Assembly (NCBI RefSeq): GCF_043290135.1
Contig: NC_134701.1
Coordinates: forward strand, 199,940,601-200,004,600
Source of the DNA: Rhipicephalus microplus
Lineage: Eukaryota > Arthropoda > Arachnida > Ixodida > Ixodidae
DNA length: 64,000 nucleotides
Reading direction: 5' to 3'
The stretch's first letter is position 1; each line of letters opens with the position of its first letter. Position numbers and translations under genes: made by a program. Shown here piece after piece: positions 15,015 to 26,900 of the stretch. Below the pieces are notes generated by a model. It saw only the letters and a program-made list of their open reading frames with translations, made no database searches and had not been told where the DNA came from.

Positions 15015-15840
15015 GATGCCGCCCAGTACGGCGTTTCCGCTCACTTTGCAGCAGCATCCGTAGATACTAAGGGTCCGATTTTATCCTTAGCGTCGGTTCG
15101 AACCACTTCTTTCAAAGCAGTACAGATGACAATTGCCCTAGCTCTCCTTGATCCACAAAGGACTGATACTTATACGGACTCTAAATCCGCTGCTAGGGCC
15201 TTCGCATCTGGTTCCGTGTGCAAGGAAGTTTTTAGAACTCTCGCTCGCAAGTAACTGACCCACCACATTATTATTTGGTTCCCTGCTCACCTTGGACTGA
15301 AGGTCGGGGGCCTTCCCAATGTCAACGCGCTAGCACACTCCAAGGCACAAAGCCTTACTTACCAAGCCAGGACTTGTGCTTCTCAAACAGAGGAATCAGC
15401 CCCCAATCTTTATTTTAGGGTCATTTTGACTACCTTCAACGTGATCACGAAGCGCTATCAATTCGGCTGTAGGTCCTTTTCATTGCCACACGAAAAGTTG
15501 TCTAGGCCACAGGCAATCTCTCTTCTCACGCTTCAGACGGAAACATACTCTAACCTCGAAACCGATATTTCAGAACTTTGCCCGGACTGCCACAATCGCA
15601 GTGATTTTAACCACATGCTCTGGAGCAGCCCCTCTTTACAAGGAAAAATGAAGAATTTTCCGAAAATGCCTTTCGAAAAATGCTCACGAGTCCGGTTCTC
15701 ATACAACAACTCAAGGCTGTCCAGAAGGCCCACGATGCGGCAGTGAGGCTATGCCTACCCGTCCCTACGTGGGAGCGGCTCGCGATCCTACCCCCTATAA
15801 AACAGGGGTGGAATCCTTCAGGACCCCAATAAAATTTTTC
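15015..15840 (+). pseudogene. Decayed LINE 3' end: RNase H and zinc tail remnant
   Basis: In shifting frames this stretch reads as the end of a non-LTR retrotransposon ORF2. VDAAQYG corresponds to the first Asp of RNase H, IALALLD and YTDSKSAARAF follow (15125-15200), then a stop at 15252. WFPAHLG and NALAHSKAQ follow from about 15280, and CPDCHNRSDFNHMLW is near 15580. The segment that should carry the catalytic Glu reads FKAVQMT, so that residue is gone. Several stops and frame changes show it is dead. It ends near AATAAA at 15829. Confidence 0.75.
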
Positions 15841-16208
15841 GTTCATCCATCCGTCTTATTTTGTGTGATAGTGGTTACGGACACCAGCGGCGGCGGCGGA
15901 CAACTATATACGGTGCCACACGTGACCCGTGTTGTGATCTCATAACAGCTTCCACGGTAAAAAGTGATAAGGCGCATCAGCGGCTGTCGAGAGTTATTGG
16001 ATGTCGGAAGTTTATGCGTTGGACGAAATGCCCAACGCAAGCTTAGAGCGGCATATAGCGTTACTCTGATACCATGCACTTATCTTCAGACAGTCGAAAC
16101 GTCGGCAAATAATTCGTGCTCATGGTGGCATGTTTCGTTATACAGCGCAGAGGCCCGTTCCAGGAAAGAGCTAAATATAGAGTCCAAGGTCCAATAATAA
16201 CAAAATCT

Positions 16209-16432
16209 GAGCTTTCACGTCCCAGAACCATCATGGTCATGAGAGACGCCGTAATGGAGGGCTCCAAAATTCCGACCACCTGCTTATCGTTTACTAACTA
16301 TGCATGCGACTGCACACGGGTTTCTACCATTTCGCCTCCATCGAAATGGGACCGCCGCCGCCGCCGCCAGGATCAAACCGGCCACCTGCGGGTCATCGAC
16401 CGGGCCCCATAACCACTTCTCCTGTGACCGCG
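16209..16432 (-). mobile_element. Ruka-type SINE, strongly diverged
   Basis: Both ends of the Ruka body align (gtcccagaaccatcatgg; atgagagacgccgtaatgg). The middle is scrambled, a GCC-triplet run has grown at about 16352-16370, and the head is degenerate. Confidence 0.7.
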
Positions 16433-17084
16433 GACAAAGGAGCAATAATAATCTTTTCATGAAGGTAGGTTTGATACGTTTGTTAAGCGTGGTGGACAGT
16501 GCTACGTTGTATGCGCATAGAAAATGTGATCATGCAGAGAATGTTTACACAGAATTGAATATGTGTGGCTGAAAACAACACAAACAGCCATCTGTTTGTC
16601 GCACTCGCAATAGGGGCATCTTTGGTGTCATCTTCACGAGACAAAAAATAACAGATCACTGAAGTAGAGCGTCACAAATAATAAAACGAACCATCGTTCC
16701 AGCCCAACATACCGAGGCGAACGTTTACGTGTTCAAATTTTGTTTTCAACTAAATGCGCTCCGCTTCCACGGTCTCTTATTCCTCCCATGACCTAGTGCG
16801 GTTGTATCACCGAGAACCGGCTCACGCGGCAGCAACTTCCTGCAGCGCAAAAGCGGATGCACATCTTCGTTTAATTCGATATTGCTTTCCTGCTGCTCGA
16901 GACTACATTTTGCGCACCACCATGTGTTGAGAGTACTCTGTTGCGCAGGATAGGACGCTGCGGTAAGTAGCTCCTTCTCGTCATTTTTTTTTTCAGTTAC
17001 GGTAACAGGCGCTGAGCAGTACACTTCTCTACGACGTGTTCTCCAGTTTCCGCAAGAGCTTTTATATTCGTTAAAATTTTATCT

Positions 17085-17420
17085 CGTGTCTTACGTCCCG
17101 AAACCATGATATGATTATGCGAAACGTCGTAGTGGAGGACTGCGGCAACTTTGACCAACTGGTGTTCTTTAACGTGCCCTGAAATCGCACAGCAAACGGG
17201 CCTATACCAGGCGCGTTTCCAGATATTTTTTGGGGGCGGGGGCCTTGATTTTGGGAGAGACACCACCTTATAATGGCCATTTTTTGTTCTCTATGCTATG
17301 GCGAAAAAAAAAATTTGAGGAGGGCACGTGCCCGGTGTGCCACCCCCTGGCTACTCCCCTGGCCTCAACCATTTAGCCTCCACTGAAATTTAACCGCCAC
17401 GACAGACTCAAACTCACGCT
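17085..17420 (-). mobile_element. Old Ruka-type SINE split by a nested TIR element
   Basis: The tail half lies at 17085-17206 and resumes at 17363-17420 (cctcaaccatttagcctcc). The break falls inside the Ruka sequence gggcctacagcattt and is filled by the element at 17207-17362. Confidence 0.75.
17207..17362. mobile_element. Short TIR element (MITE-like) inside a Ruka copy
   Basis: This 156-bp element has 16-bp imperfect terminal inverted repeats. The left end is ccaggcgcgtttccag (17207-17222). The right end reads ccaggggagtagccag on the other strand (17362-17347), with 12 of 16 bases matching. It has no ORF. Flanks cctata and cctcaa resemble a decayed duplication of the Ruka sequence cctaca. 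The superfamily is not identified. Confidence 0.65.
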
Positions 17421-18190
17421 CACGGAAGTATTTTTCAACCGGACTCACTCGTATTCACGGTTAGATCTGAGTATGAGTGAGCCTGAGTCAGTCGACTCAT
17501 GAGTCCGTAAGTTTAGAATTATCTTTTTCGATCATGGTGTCAATGCTCTTTAACACCAATATCTCACGTCATCGGTGCTCTTCTTGGTGCCTTTTGATAT
17601 AGCATCTTCGAATACGAGTTATTAGTGCTTACAAATCAGCAAGGACCATTTATTGCACAATTTTATTGAAAGATACGGCAACATACAATATATTAATCAA
17701 GAACTTCCTCGGAAGAGTTGCTGAAGTGGGAGTGCAGGGCACCCCCTACGTGATTCACGCCTCTAGTTAATAAATCTTGGAATGGTGTATGAATGATACT
17801 GCTTTGGAATACTTGTAAGTAGGCGTGAGTATAAACACGAACCAAGGTAGAGCTCATAGCAATGCTGGTGATGAGTAGCTACATATAACCATAGGTTGGC
17901 AAACATAAGTGGACCTTACTCAAACTTACTCAAGAGGTATATCTTGCGTTCACGACTCACTCGGACTCAACTCAACAAAATTTTCCTGAGTCGGGCTCAC
18001 TCAGACTTAAACTCACTGAAATTTTCTTCAACTGCATTCAGTCAGATTCATCCTCACTAAAATTTTCTTCCACTGGATTCACTTGGACTCACACTCACCA
18101 AAATATTACTCAGCCGGACTCCGTCAGACTAACACTCACGACATGATCTGAGTCAGAGTAAGTAAACTTATGAGTGAGTTCACCGACCTA
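17420..18190. repeat. Dispersed repeat with 40-bp minisatellite, copy 1
   Basis: Similarity to 58310-58870 includes cggtgctcttcttgg, cttttgatatagcatcttcg and aatggtgtatgaatgatac. At 17956-18150 there are about 4.5 units of 40-41 bp of the type ctcactcggactcaaactc followed by accaaaattttctt. Confidence 0.8.
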
Positions 18191-18584
18191 TGCCAAGGGA
18201 CACGGAAGGTACTACGCGTGGCTTCCCCTTTCATTTCTCTGGCCATTTGAAGCAAAGAAAAAAAGAGAAAGAATTTGCTGTTACTGCCACAAGGTTGCCT
18301 ACCTGAAGTAAGCGTTAGCTGGTGCGCCAGGAATGTTGAAATACCTAATCAACCAGTAGCCACCATATTGGCACCTCTGGGTCATTCCAGGGTTATACTA
18401 AACTCTTCTGCCCAAATGTGAGTGCTATATATGATAAGTCATCTGCAAAAAGGTTCAAGTTTCGTTCTTAATTTTATAACGGTGCTTGGCGTCCTTAAGT
18501 GATTCTTAAAAGAGAAAAGAAGATAAAATTGAGCCCCATAACTGTCTGCATTACACTGCGACACCTCAACAGTAGCTCACGAGG

Positions 18585-18850
18585 GATGGGGATAAGGAGA
18601 AATTAAAAAGATAGGATTGATTATATAGAAATAGAGAGGGGGAAGGAGAGAGCGTGGCGCAGGGACAACGACACCCAGAAGCAAGGAGAAGACCGGAAAG
18701 ATGAACATGGTTGCAGGAGTCCGACGATGGGGCACCACTCAGCGACAGCTCTTGTCGGCGTCAGGAGATGGCGTAGGGCGAGCTAGTCGGCCAGAGCTGC
18801 GCTGTCGTCGGAGGCCGCGGGGGCACAACCGGTCAGCACGAAATCCAGGG
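18585..18850 (-). repeat. Possible LINE-related GA-rich terminal segment
   Basis: A GA-rich stretch (gagaaattaaaaagatagg...gagagggggaaggagagagcg) is followed by GC-rich sequence, resembling the 3' end of a LINE on the minus strand. No coding domain is visible, so the assignment is by composition only. Confidence 0.25.
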
Positions 18851-18949
18851 AGCGAGTCCCAAACATAAGATATTATGTGGCAGGTATTGTACCGAGAAAA
18901 TCTAGATAACTCTTTGCAACGTGTAGTTATTTACATAACAACAACATCC

Positions 18950-19190
18950 GCATCTTAGTAAGGAAGCCAGTATACTTGCTGTGGCTAACGGTCTTGCTGT
19001 CCTTGATTCTGCTTCGGTTCAATTGAATAAAGAAACAGTTACGACGACGTCCCGTCGCTATTAAAATGCAGCCGTCTGAGCTGCAACCGAAGCCACGACT
19101 TCCTGCTGAGCGGATCAATGCCTCAGCCATTGGTACACTACGAGCCCAAAGCGTTCTTACAACGGAGGTTATAGCAGGTACATAGGCACC
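18950..19190. repeat. Dispersed repeat, copy 1 (partner 23945-24150)
   Basis: Shared text includes ttgcaaccgaagccacgac with small changes, gcctcagcca, and aaagcgttcttacaa followed by ggttatagcaggtac. Confidence 0.7.
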
Positions 19191-19311
19191 AGGCTTCTTG
19201 TCTCGTACACAGGCACGGTGTTCCGTTCTACAAAGTTTAGGTGTCCCAACACCTCTAAAATATGCTCCCTGTGATTCCCCATAGCAAAAAAAAGCACCTG
19301 CCATGATGGTG

Positions 19312-19505
19312 ATGTGCTTATGTTTGACCGCTGACTAGGAGGTCATGGGATAGAATCCAAGCCACGGCTGTTTCCCTTCGGCGGAAGCGAAATGATACAG
19401 GCCCGAGTGCTTAAATTTAGGTGCACGTCGAAATTTTCGTAGCTCTCCACTACGGCGTCTCTCATATTCATATCATGGTTTTTGAAACGTAAAGCCTTAA
19501 TAAAT
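19312..19505 (+). mobile_element. Ruka-type SINE, diverged
   Basis: The B-box region (gggatagaatcc) at about 19348 and the body (ggtgcacgtcgaaatttt, tacggcgtctctcat) are present. The first part of the tRNA-like head is degraded. Confidence 0.75.
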
Positions 19506-19916
19506 ATTACTTTGTATTCGAAAAAGTCGCTGGCATGTATTGAAGGTAAGCTCATAAGCTGTACTAATTCTGTGAAGGGCAGATTATGACGTGGTCTGCT
19601 GTTCTGGCGTTACAGCTACGTCAGTATGCTACGCCTCACTGTAATTGGTCCCGAATAAAGCAAGTGTTCAAGACTCACCATTGACTGCACATATTTAGAG
19701 TGGAGGAAGCGGAAGAAAAACACAACGGAAACGATCGAAAGCCCAGAAAGAAACTAGAAGATAAGCGAACACAGAGATAGAGGGTGCCGAGACATGTGCC
19801 GACGTGCTTTAAAGACAGAGATCGCGGAAACTTCGGCTCTCGGAGACGTCCGTTCCCAAATGAGTAGAACACAGGGACAGGCAGGTAATCTTACACACCC
19901 AGGAGGCAGGCACGCA

Positions 19917-20126
19917 CATACATACATACATACATACATACATACATACATACATACATACATACATACATACATACATACATACATACATACATACATA
20001 CATACATACATACATACATACATACATACATACATACATACATACATACATACATACATACATACATACATACATACATACATACATACATACATACATA
20101 CATACATACATACATACATACATACA
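19917..20126. repeat. (CATA)n microsatellite, left block
   Basis: About 52 uninterrupted tetranucleotide units end directly at the Ruka head. Confidence 0.98.
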
Positions 20127-20353
20127 GCCCCGCCGCGGTGGTCTAGTGGCTAAGGTACTCGGCTGCTGACCCGCAGGTCGCGGGCTCGAATCCCGGCAGC
20201 GGCGGCTGCATTTGCGATGGAGGCGGAAATGTTGTGGGCCCGTGGGCTCGGATTTGGGTGCACGTTAAAGAACACCAGGTGGTCGAAATTTTCGGAACCC
20301 TCCACTATGGCGTCTCTCATAATCATATGGTGGTTTTGTGGACGTTAAACCCC
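20127..20353 (+). mobile_element. Ruka-type SINE inside a (CATA)n array
   Basis: This is a well-preserved full-length copy with A box (tggtctagtggctaagg), B box (ggctcgaatccc) and the body. Its cccacata 3' end runs directly into a second CATA array. CATA repeats flank both sides. Confidence 0.95.
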
Positions 20354-20570
20354 ACATACATACATACATACATACATACATACATACATACATACATACA
20401 TACATACATACATACATACATACATACATACATACATACATACATACATACATACATACATACATACATACATACATACATACATACATACATACATACA
20501 TACATACATACATACATACATACATACATACATACATACATACATACATACATACATACATACATACATA
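20354..20570. repeat. (CATA)n microsatellite, right block
   Basis: About 54 units start directly from the Ruka tail. Confidence 0.98.
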
Positions 20571-21664
20571 ACCTAGCACCACGAAACACGTATCATGATT
20601 ACTACATGCAAGACAGCATAAATTCCCATGCAAATACGCAAACTAGCACTTGAAGGAGCGAATGCGAGCGAAAGGGTACACGGGCGCGTGAACAGATGCA
20701 CTAGCAGACCGCCTCAAACGATCACACACATGCCACACGATATCACACAAGCACCAATAGTCGTGTACACATCTTCAACAGTCGCGTACACATGAATGGA
20801 CAAGAAGAGTAAGGAATCAATCAACCGCAAAGTCCGTTTTCGGGATGGTTACGTACGCGGGAAGAGATACGTTCAGCCGCCAACGAACCGGACCATTTAC
20901 AGATGAGGCCAATTGCGAGCAAACACGATTAGCGCGGGACCACGACAAGCGATCAGAAGTAGAACCAACGGCGGTTTTAAGACGAAACACTGGAAAATAA
21001 GAGATCCGCTTGCCGCGATGGTCGCGCGACGGGCATCTCGGCGGTGTTGAGAAAAGCCGGGACGGTTCGTCGCTCTTAAAAGCGCGACCTCCTCTCTCCT
21101 GGCGGCGGCAACGCAGTCTCAGGGTAGCCGGAAAAGGGGCGCGCAACTGCCCTCGAAAACAACGGGGACATAAAACAAGGCCGACCGATTTTCGGCCGTG
21201 GCTCCATTGCCCTAGCTCCCAGCCAGATTACCGGAGCAACTTGAGTAGAAAAAAAGCCCGAAAGGAAGAAGTAAAAAAAGAAGAAATAACGGCTTCAAGA
21301 AGGTCGGCGTTTCGCTGCATCGCTGGGATGAGCGAGACAGAGAGGGGAAAACGAAGAAGGGCAGCGGATGCCTGCTGGCGACGGAGCCTGCGCTTCTGTT
21401 CCAACCTACATAGCTGCTCGCAGTGCGCACGGCGTGGAACATGCGTGCGAGGCCCTCCGAGATGCTCGCCCTCGAACCCTGTTATGTGTCTTGGGCCTCC
21501 ACGACATCGTGGCGCGAAATATCAGCCAGCTTGACGCATGGTAGACACAAAAGTAAAATTTCAGGCAGTGTTGGAGGTGTCACCTGAAGTTCATACAGTG
21601 CACTATCACAAAACTTCCAGTTACACATTTGCGCACCATTGCGCCACCGCACTTACGCAATTTT
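20571..21664. other. GC-rich stretch, no gene recognised
   Basis: Frames of 109 codons (minus, 20817-21146) and 174 codons (plus, 21010-21534) overlap in CpG-rich DNA. Both are basic and low-complexity, with no motif or splice context, so neither is called as a gene. Confidence 0.45.
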
Positions 21665-22090
21665 TTTAAAGGGCCCCCTAAAATACAAAGCAAGAGCGCC
21701 GGCGTTTCCAGTCTTTGCGGCACCATTCGTGACGCCAGCTGTTCGTTCACGTGACGTCAGCATGAAATAAGTTCTCGATTGGCCGATTTACGAGCAGTAT
21801 TTGTGTTGAATTGTCGCTTACCCTGCTTTCCTAAACCCGTTCTGTCTTGTCTCGCGTGGACATCGTGCTCGATAAGCCGACTTCACTTCGTTTTCTGTGA
21901 CAGCGGGAGCGGATATAGCAGCACATCATCGAAAAGCGCAAAATCCTGGCTGGTTCGAGGCTCAGTGCTGACATTTCATGTGTTTTCTGAAGAAATAAGC
22001 GGCGAGGATGAGACAGCGTTTGCAGAAAGACGCTAGAAAGAAACTAGTCTCGCCTTCAAACTCGGTGTGGTTCACGGGCCCTTAAAGCGA
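21665..22090. repeat. Dispersed repeat, copy 1 (partner 30105-30830)
   Basis: Shared segments include cgttcacgtgacgtcagc, cttcgttttctgtg and ctcgccttcaaactcggtgt. It has no intact ORF. Confidence 0.65.
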
Positions 22091-23944
22091 AGGTCTACTA
22101 ATTTACAGATTTCGACGTCGGAGGCGCAAATCTCGGCGCTCGTGAGAACGAAGAGCGTCCCTCGACATATTTCCCAATAACTGACGCTCTCTCGAATCAT
22201 GTGATTGTCGATGGTCAGCCGTTTCTGATACGGTAGTCTGAACTTTTATTGGGGTGACTTATCGTTTTATGCTGCCCCATTACACTGTTGCCTGGATGTG
22301 ATCGCATGATTGTCGCGAAACATCTCCTGGTCTCGGAGACCGTAGTTCTCTGGCAATGACAGTCCTCCCAGTCCTTACCAAAACACTGCCGAGACGCCAG
22401 AGGGCACCTCAGAAAAATGAAAAAAGTGGATTCTACACCTCGATGAAATAAACGCCTATGAGACAGAATTACACAATGAGATATATAGATCAGCCAATCT
22501 TCGACCACAGAGTACATGAGTTCTGTATGCAGTCGTGCAGTGATTATCTGTGTTGCGTTCTCAATTCTTGAGAAGACGCAAGCTTGGACACTTTAAATCT
22601 ACGTTGCTCTTCTGCAGCACGCCTCAGCAGTTGCTAAAGAATAAATATATTGTCTTGTATCCCTGGCTTCGTTATCGGTGGGTCGTTAATGTCGTAGTTA
22701 CAGAGTATAAGGATAACCGAAAAGCTGTGGTTATTTTACCCTCGTCAAGTCTTCGCACAACATGCACAGGCAGGAAGCAGCACTACAGAGCGGATATCGC
22801 GAAAAGCTAGAGAGACCGACCATGACGTCAACTGAACGCATTTAGGAAAGCTGGAACACGCAGAGACCTACAGAGGAAAGTATAATTCCCACCTATCAAT
22901 CGCTGACGGATTGACCGAGGGATTGCTACCGCGACACACATAAACAGTCACTGTACTGAAGGTAAAACATTACATCTCCCACGGGATCATATACCTGGCG
23001 TCAACGTAAGCCCGTGAACAGTACATTGTTTTGCGCCAGACAGCCTGGGAGCGTTCAACACATACTTTGTCACGGCATACATAATGCAGGCAGTAATTTG
23101 CAAACACCAAGCCTTCGCCTTTTTTTGATGGACGAAAGAAGACATGTCACGCACCGCGCACCCGGCATAAAGTCCCAGCTACCCTGATATTCATTCTGGG
23201 CAACAGAATAACAAAGAAAACGACAGAAAAGGCCCCGACTTTCAGCTGACTATTTTTTTGTGGTCGTCTTTTATGTTGCTGCCAATATTCATCGTGTCGC
23301 TGTCAACCTTCCCAGGCGATAGCTCCACCCCCATTTTCTTTTCATGGCCTCCGTGTCAAGTTTCAATCAGCTAGCGAGTGGAATACGAATGGCACTTGTA
23401 TTCAGTTTTAATTGAAGAAAACATTTTTACAGAACAGCGTAGAAAATGGGACGAAAACCACAGAAGACGCGGCGCTGAACCCCGAACTAGCCCATATGAA
23501 AACCCCAGTGAAGAATACCGTCTACAGATTGGGGTAAAGTTTTATTGGAATCGAAGTCTTGTCAGATGACTTCTAAGCGTGTGCGAGGGCTCAGCTGCGG
23601 TGAAAAAAGCTTTGGAAGCGTGAGGATGCCTCTTTCCGTTATTTAGTTCACAGTTACAACAAATAAAAAAGAACCCAAAAAAAAGATGTATGCGGGGCAC
23701 ATTGAGGCACGTGAGTGCCGCAAGCAGTTAACTGTAAATTATTTCTTTTAATTGCCCTAGTTCAGAAACGATTCACGCTAGTGTGCGCAAACTGTGGCTA
23801 AAAAAAGGCGGCTATATTATCGCATATTGTTGTGTTGTCAAATGCCTGAGGTAAGATTTGAGATGCGTGTGATGCAGCGACCTCATCCGGTCGGTACTTG
23901 GGATTATATAAACAAAGTAAGACGGAGTATGTCAATGTGGTTGA
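22091..23944. other. Intergenic, no feature seen
   Basis: Only short frames are present and no repeat partner was found in the window. Confidence 0.45.
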
Positions 23945-24150
23945 TTGGGTGAGTTACTACGACATCCCGTCTCTATTCAAATGCTCAGGTGATCTCAGTT
24001 GCAACCGAAGCCACGACCTCCCGCTGAGCGGAGCCATGCCTCAGCCACTACTAGGGAGCCTACATGAACGGCCGTTCATGTAGGCTCCCTAGCCACTACA
24101 GGCGCAAAGCGTTCTTACAACTGAGGTTATAGCAGGTACGTAAACGGAGT
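23945..24150. repeat. Dispersed repeat, copy 2, with palindromic insertion
   Basis: It matches 18950-19190 except that a perfect 42-bp palindrome is inserted after gcctcagccacta. Confidence 0.7.
24051..24092. repeat. Perfect 42-bp palindrome
   Basis: Every base pairs with its counterpart around the centre at 24071/24072. The half-site begins ctagggagcctacatgaac and there is no spacer. It interrupts a repeat whose relative at 18950-19190 lacks it. Confidence 0.9.
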
Positions 24151-25039
24151 ACTCTAGAACCTTCCATTCGAACTGTAATTAATACAATTGAAATGCGGTG
24201 CTCTTTAAAAAAGAAATCAATTGAAGGTGTACCGCATCATGCAAAGAGGATTGTCGATACGGTGAAAACAAATAAATAAGAGGTTGAAAGTTGACGTTAA
24301 TAGTTCATTTTTATCAAATGCACGCGAAATATGCGGACGAGTCTTACTTCTTGCAGAGCTTATCTGATTAAAGTTAAACACCACTTGTGCTAACAGACCT
24401 TGCATTAATAAAAAAAAAGACATCGCAGTAGGAATGCAAGGCAATGTGACAGGAGAACCCGCCTGGGAAGGATGAAGCGCGATTAGGTCAGCCGTTAAAT
24501 GCACTGCTTTCTTAGGTATACGATAAGTATTTGTTTTCCTGTCGCGCTACCATGAATTCTCGATAACTCGGCTATGCGGTGAATCAAATTTCAGTTACAA
24601 CGGACAACATCAGTTCGTAATGTAATTTGTTCACTGCCATGCAGAAAAAGTAACGACAGTGCATGCCATCTTCAATGAAGTAAGTTCAAGGAACGCAGCA
24701 GGTCAAATTTGAGACCAAACGCAAGATCTAGATGTCGGGGTCATTTTAGAAATATCGCTAAATGCTCATACTTTATTAAAGATACTTTTATTCTATACTA
24801 ATTGCTGATGCATGCACGCAAAGGTGCGTTTCGAAGTAAAGTTACTCTAAAGCTTTATCGCCAATTTCTGCACAGACCATTGACCTCGCGTCACGTAACC
24901 GGCGATATCTAAGTGTGTCCTTTTAATGAGGCACGTTTCGCACAGACCCTGGTGTTGGTGTCGGCGTCCTTTGTTGTGAACAAGATATCAGTGCTGCCCG
25001 CAAGCGAAAAATTGTGAAAGGTGCTAATAAACCTTTTAA
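24151..25039. other. Intergenic, AT-rich, no feature seen
   Basis: No coding or structural signal was recognised. Confidence 0.45.
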
Positions 25040-25340
25040 TAAAAATGTCCGGTTCAATTGAGGATCCAACGCAGGCCTTTGACGTGGCAAGCAGCTCTCC
25101 GCCATTGAATGTGACAGCTTTGAGAAAACAATTACAGCATATGCACAAAGTGAATGATGGTGAGTATGGCAAAGCGTCCATCCGTCCATTCATCCGTGTG
25201 TCCGTCCTTCCATGTGTCCATCCATCCGTGCAAGTGTCCATGCGGCCGACCTCGTTCGAGAATGCTGACGGCGCATTGGTAACACCGACGAGACGCGAGC
25301 AATGGAAGCCGAGCACAAGCGTTTTCAACGAGCCCGCCAC
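25040..25340 (+). repeat. Composite dispersed repeat, copy 3, with minisatellite
   Basis: It is inverted relative to copies 1 and 2. The peptide HMHKVNDGEYGKA (25140-25180) is followed by a (gtccatcc)n minisatellite at 25170-25245. Then comes the periodic part, with caccgacgagacgcgagc and gccgagcacaagcg at 25280-25325. The module order differs from copy 1. Confidence 0.65.
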
Positions 25341-25669
25341 TCTGCATCGCCCATACCCCCCCCCCCCCCTCCCCGACGATCCGCCACGTGCAGCGACTAT
25401 CCAGGAGACTAAGCGACAGAAAGGCACCCGCTCTCCGCGTACCCAAAGACCACCCGCGCAACAGCCAATCAGAGAGTAGAGGTACAGTGGCATCTAGAAT
25501 ATCCTCCCTCAACTGCAGTTTGTATGTACTTCTATGAGACAGCGCCGTCTATTATACTGTTCGGGTGATATTAGCTTCTTTTCTTTCTCATCTATTTTTC
25601 TCTCGGCTACGTGTGACGCATGACAAGGTTAGACTAAGAGGACCTTCATCCCTAAAAAAACTATATGAA

Positions 25670-26000
25670 TGTCACGTCACATACCTCTTAATGCATGTGA
25701 TATTGCGTGGCATAAACGAACAATCCCGCCAGGCACCAAAGCTCGTGAATTGTGCGAAGAGTAGGTGTTTTAAAAGCCCGCCCATTACGAAGCGCGCGCG
25801 CGTGTTTATTCATCGTCGGCTGAAAAAGCATCAACAAAGTGAGCAACTGCGAAGGTTCGCGGGTTGCTTTACGGACGCGTAGCGGGCCATTCGCTGATTC
25901 CCCAAAGGAAGAATTGTGGCATCGTAAGGCACTGCGCGACTGCATTTGTAGCGGGAATTCTCGGATAACTTGATACGGCCAATGTTACGCGCACTCACGT
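25670..26000 (+). repeat. Repeat without LINE insertion (partner 59060-60560)
   Basis: aagcccgcccattacgaagc and gggccattcgctgattcc match aagaccgcctattagaaagc (about 59125) and gggcccttcgctggttcag (about 60389). The two matching parts are contiguous here but lie on opposite sides of the LINE there. Confidence 0.75.
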
Positions 26001-26266
26001 CAATTCTCTTGAGGCCCGGTTGATGCATGCGCCGAGAACCATTTCCAGGCCAAAAAATTGAGAAAGCGATGCGCACCGGTTTCGATTACGACATCGCGTT
26101 TTACTTTTGGTGGTGAATTTTGATCATGTTCCAAGTTTTATTGCGATTACAATTATACGGGCATTTTCCGCTGGATTTTGCCTCGTCAGCGTCGCCTTCA
26201 CTCATCATATATGTATACGTATCTATATATATGTAAACGCAAGAAGAACAAATAATCGAAACAAAA

Positions 26267-26352
26267 AGACTCCGGCACGAAAATCGAACGTGGGACCTCT
26301 AAATCGTGAATGTGAGGCGTCAACGACTGAGGCACGGCGAAGCACTTCCCTC
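26267..26352 (-). repeat. tRNA-like sequence, second copy
   Basis: On the minus strand it shares agaggtcccacgttcgat and gtgccggagt with 10444-10521. Its D-arm region reads cctcagtcgttgacgcc. Confidence 0.5.
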
Positions 26353-26900
26353 GTTCAAACGGCAAGCTATTTATATCTACCATTTACTGCCGTTGACTGG
26401 CATCTTGGGGGAACTATCGTGTTTTCAGCATTATCAGCAAGATAAAGTGCACGCCGCCACATCGTCTCGACGCGGTGGTGCCCACTGTCCTCCCCCACGT
26501 GCACTTTGCCCTGCAGAGAGGAAGGGGGTGGATGCTCACTTGCGTGCCTTTATCTTGCGGTGTGGAGAATCGTACGTCTTGGCTGGCTTTGAGCTTTCAC
26601 TGGAACGATTATGTTGTAGTTACCTGGCGCACAATGGTAAGTACAATCGTTGCAAAGCTTACGTTTGCGAAACGGGCGCGCTTTTCTGACACAGCGAAGT
26701 AACAACTGCGGCGCTTATTCGCGTTCACGTGTACCTGTGATAACGTTTCGTGCGTCAATTGTGCCTAAGAAACGCGGGGCGCGTTTCAATCTACTTGCCA
26801 TTCTGCGCGTGGCTTCCTAAATTTGTTGTTATCGCGTTAATTGCTTCGCCTTTGCGTCAGAGCTGAGACATTTTTTTCTTCATTTCTCTGATTATCACAA
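26267..26900 (+). repeat. Dispersed repeat with tRNA-like end, copy 2
   Basis: This is the partner of 9880-10521 in opposite orientation. It starts with the tRNA-like segment on the minus strand (26267-26352). Translation shows WLALSFHWNDYVVVT and FAKRARFSDT, parallel to copy 1. Confidence 0.75.

Noticed and set aside
19754..20653. Long Met-Tyr-Val-Cys and Ile-His-Thr-Tyr ORFs on both strands
   Set aside because: They are translations of (CATA)n arrays; the only real feature between them is a Ruka.
20817..21534. 109- and 174-codon ORFs in GC-rich DNA
   Set aside because: No domain, no splice context and low-complexity basic composition. Long frames arise easily in CpG-rich sequence.
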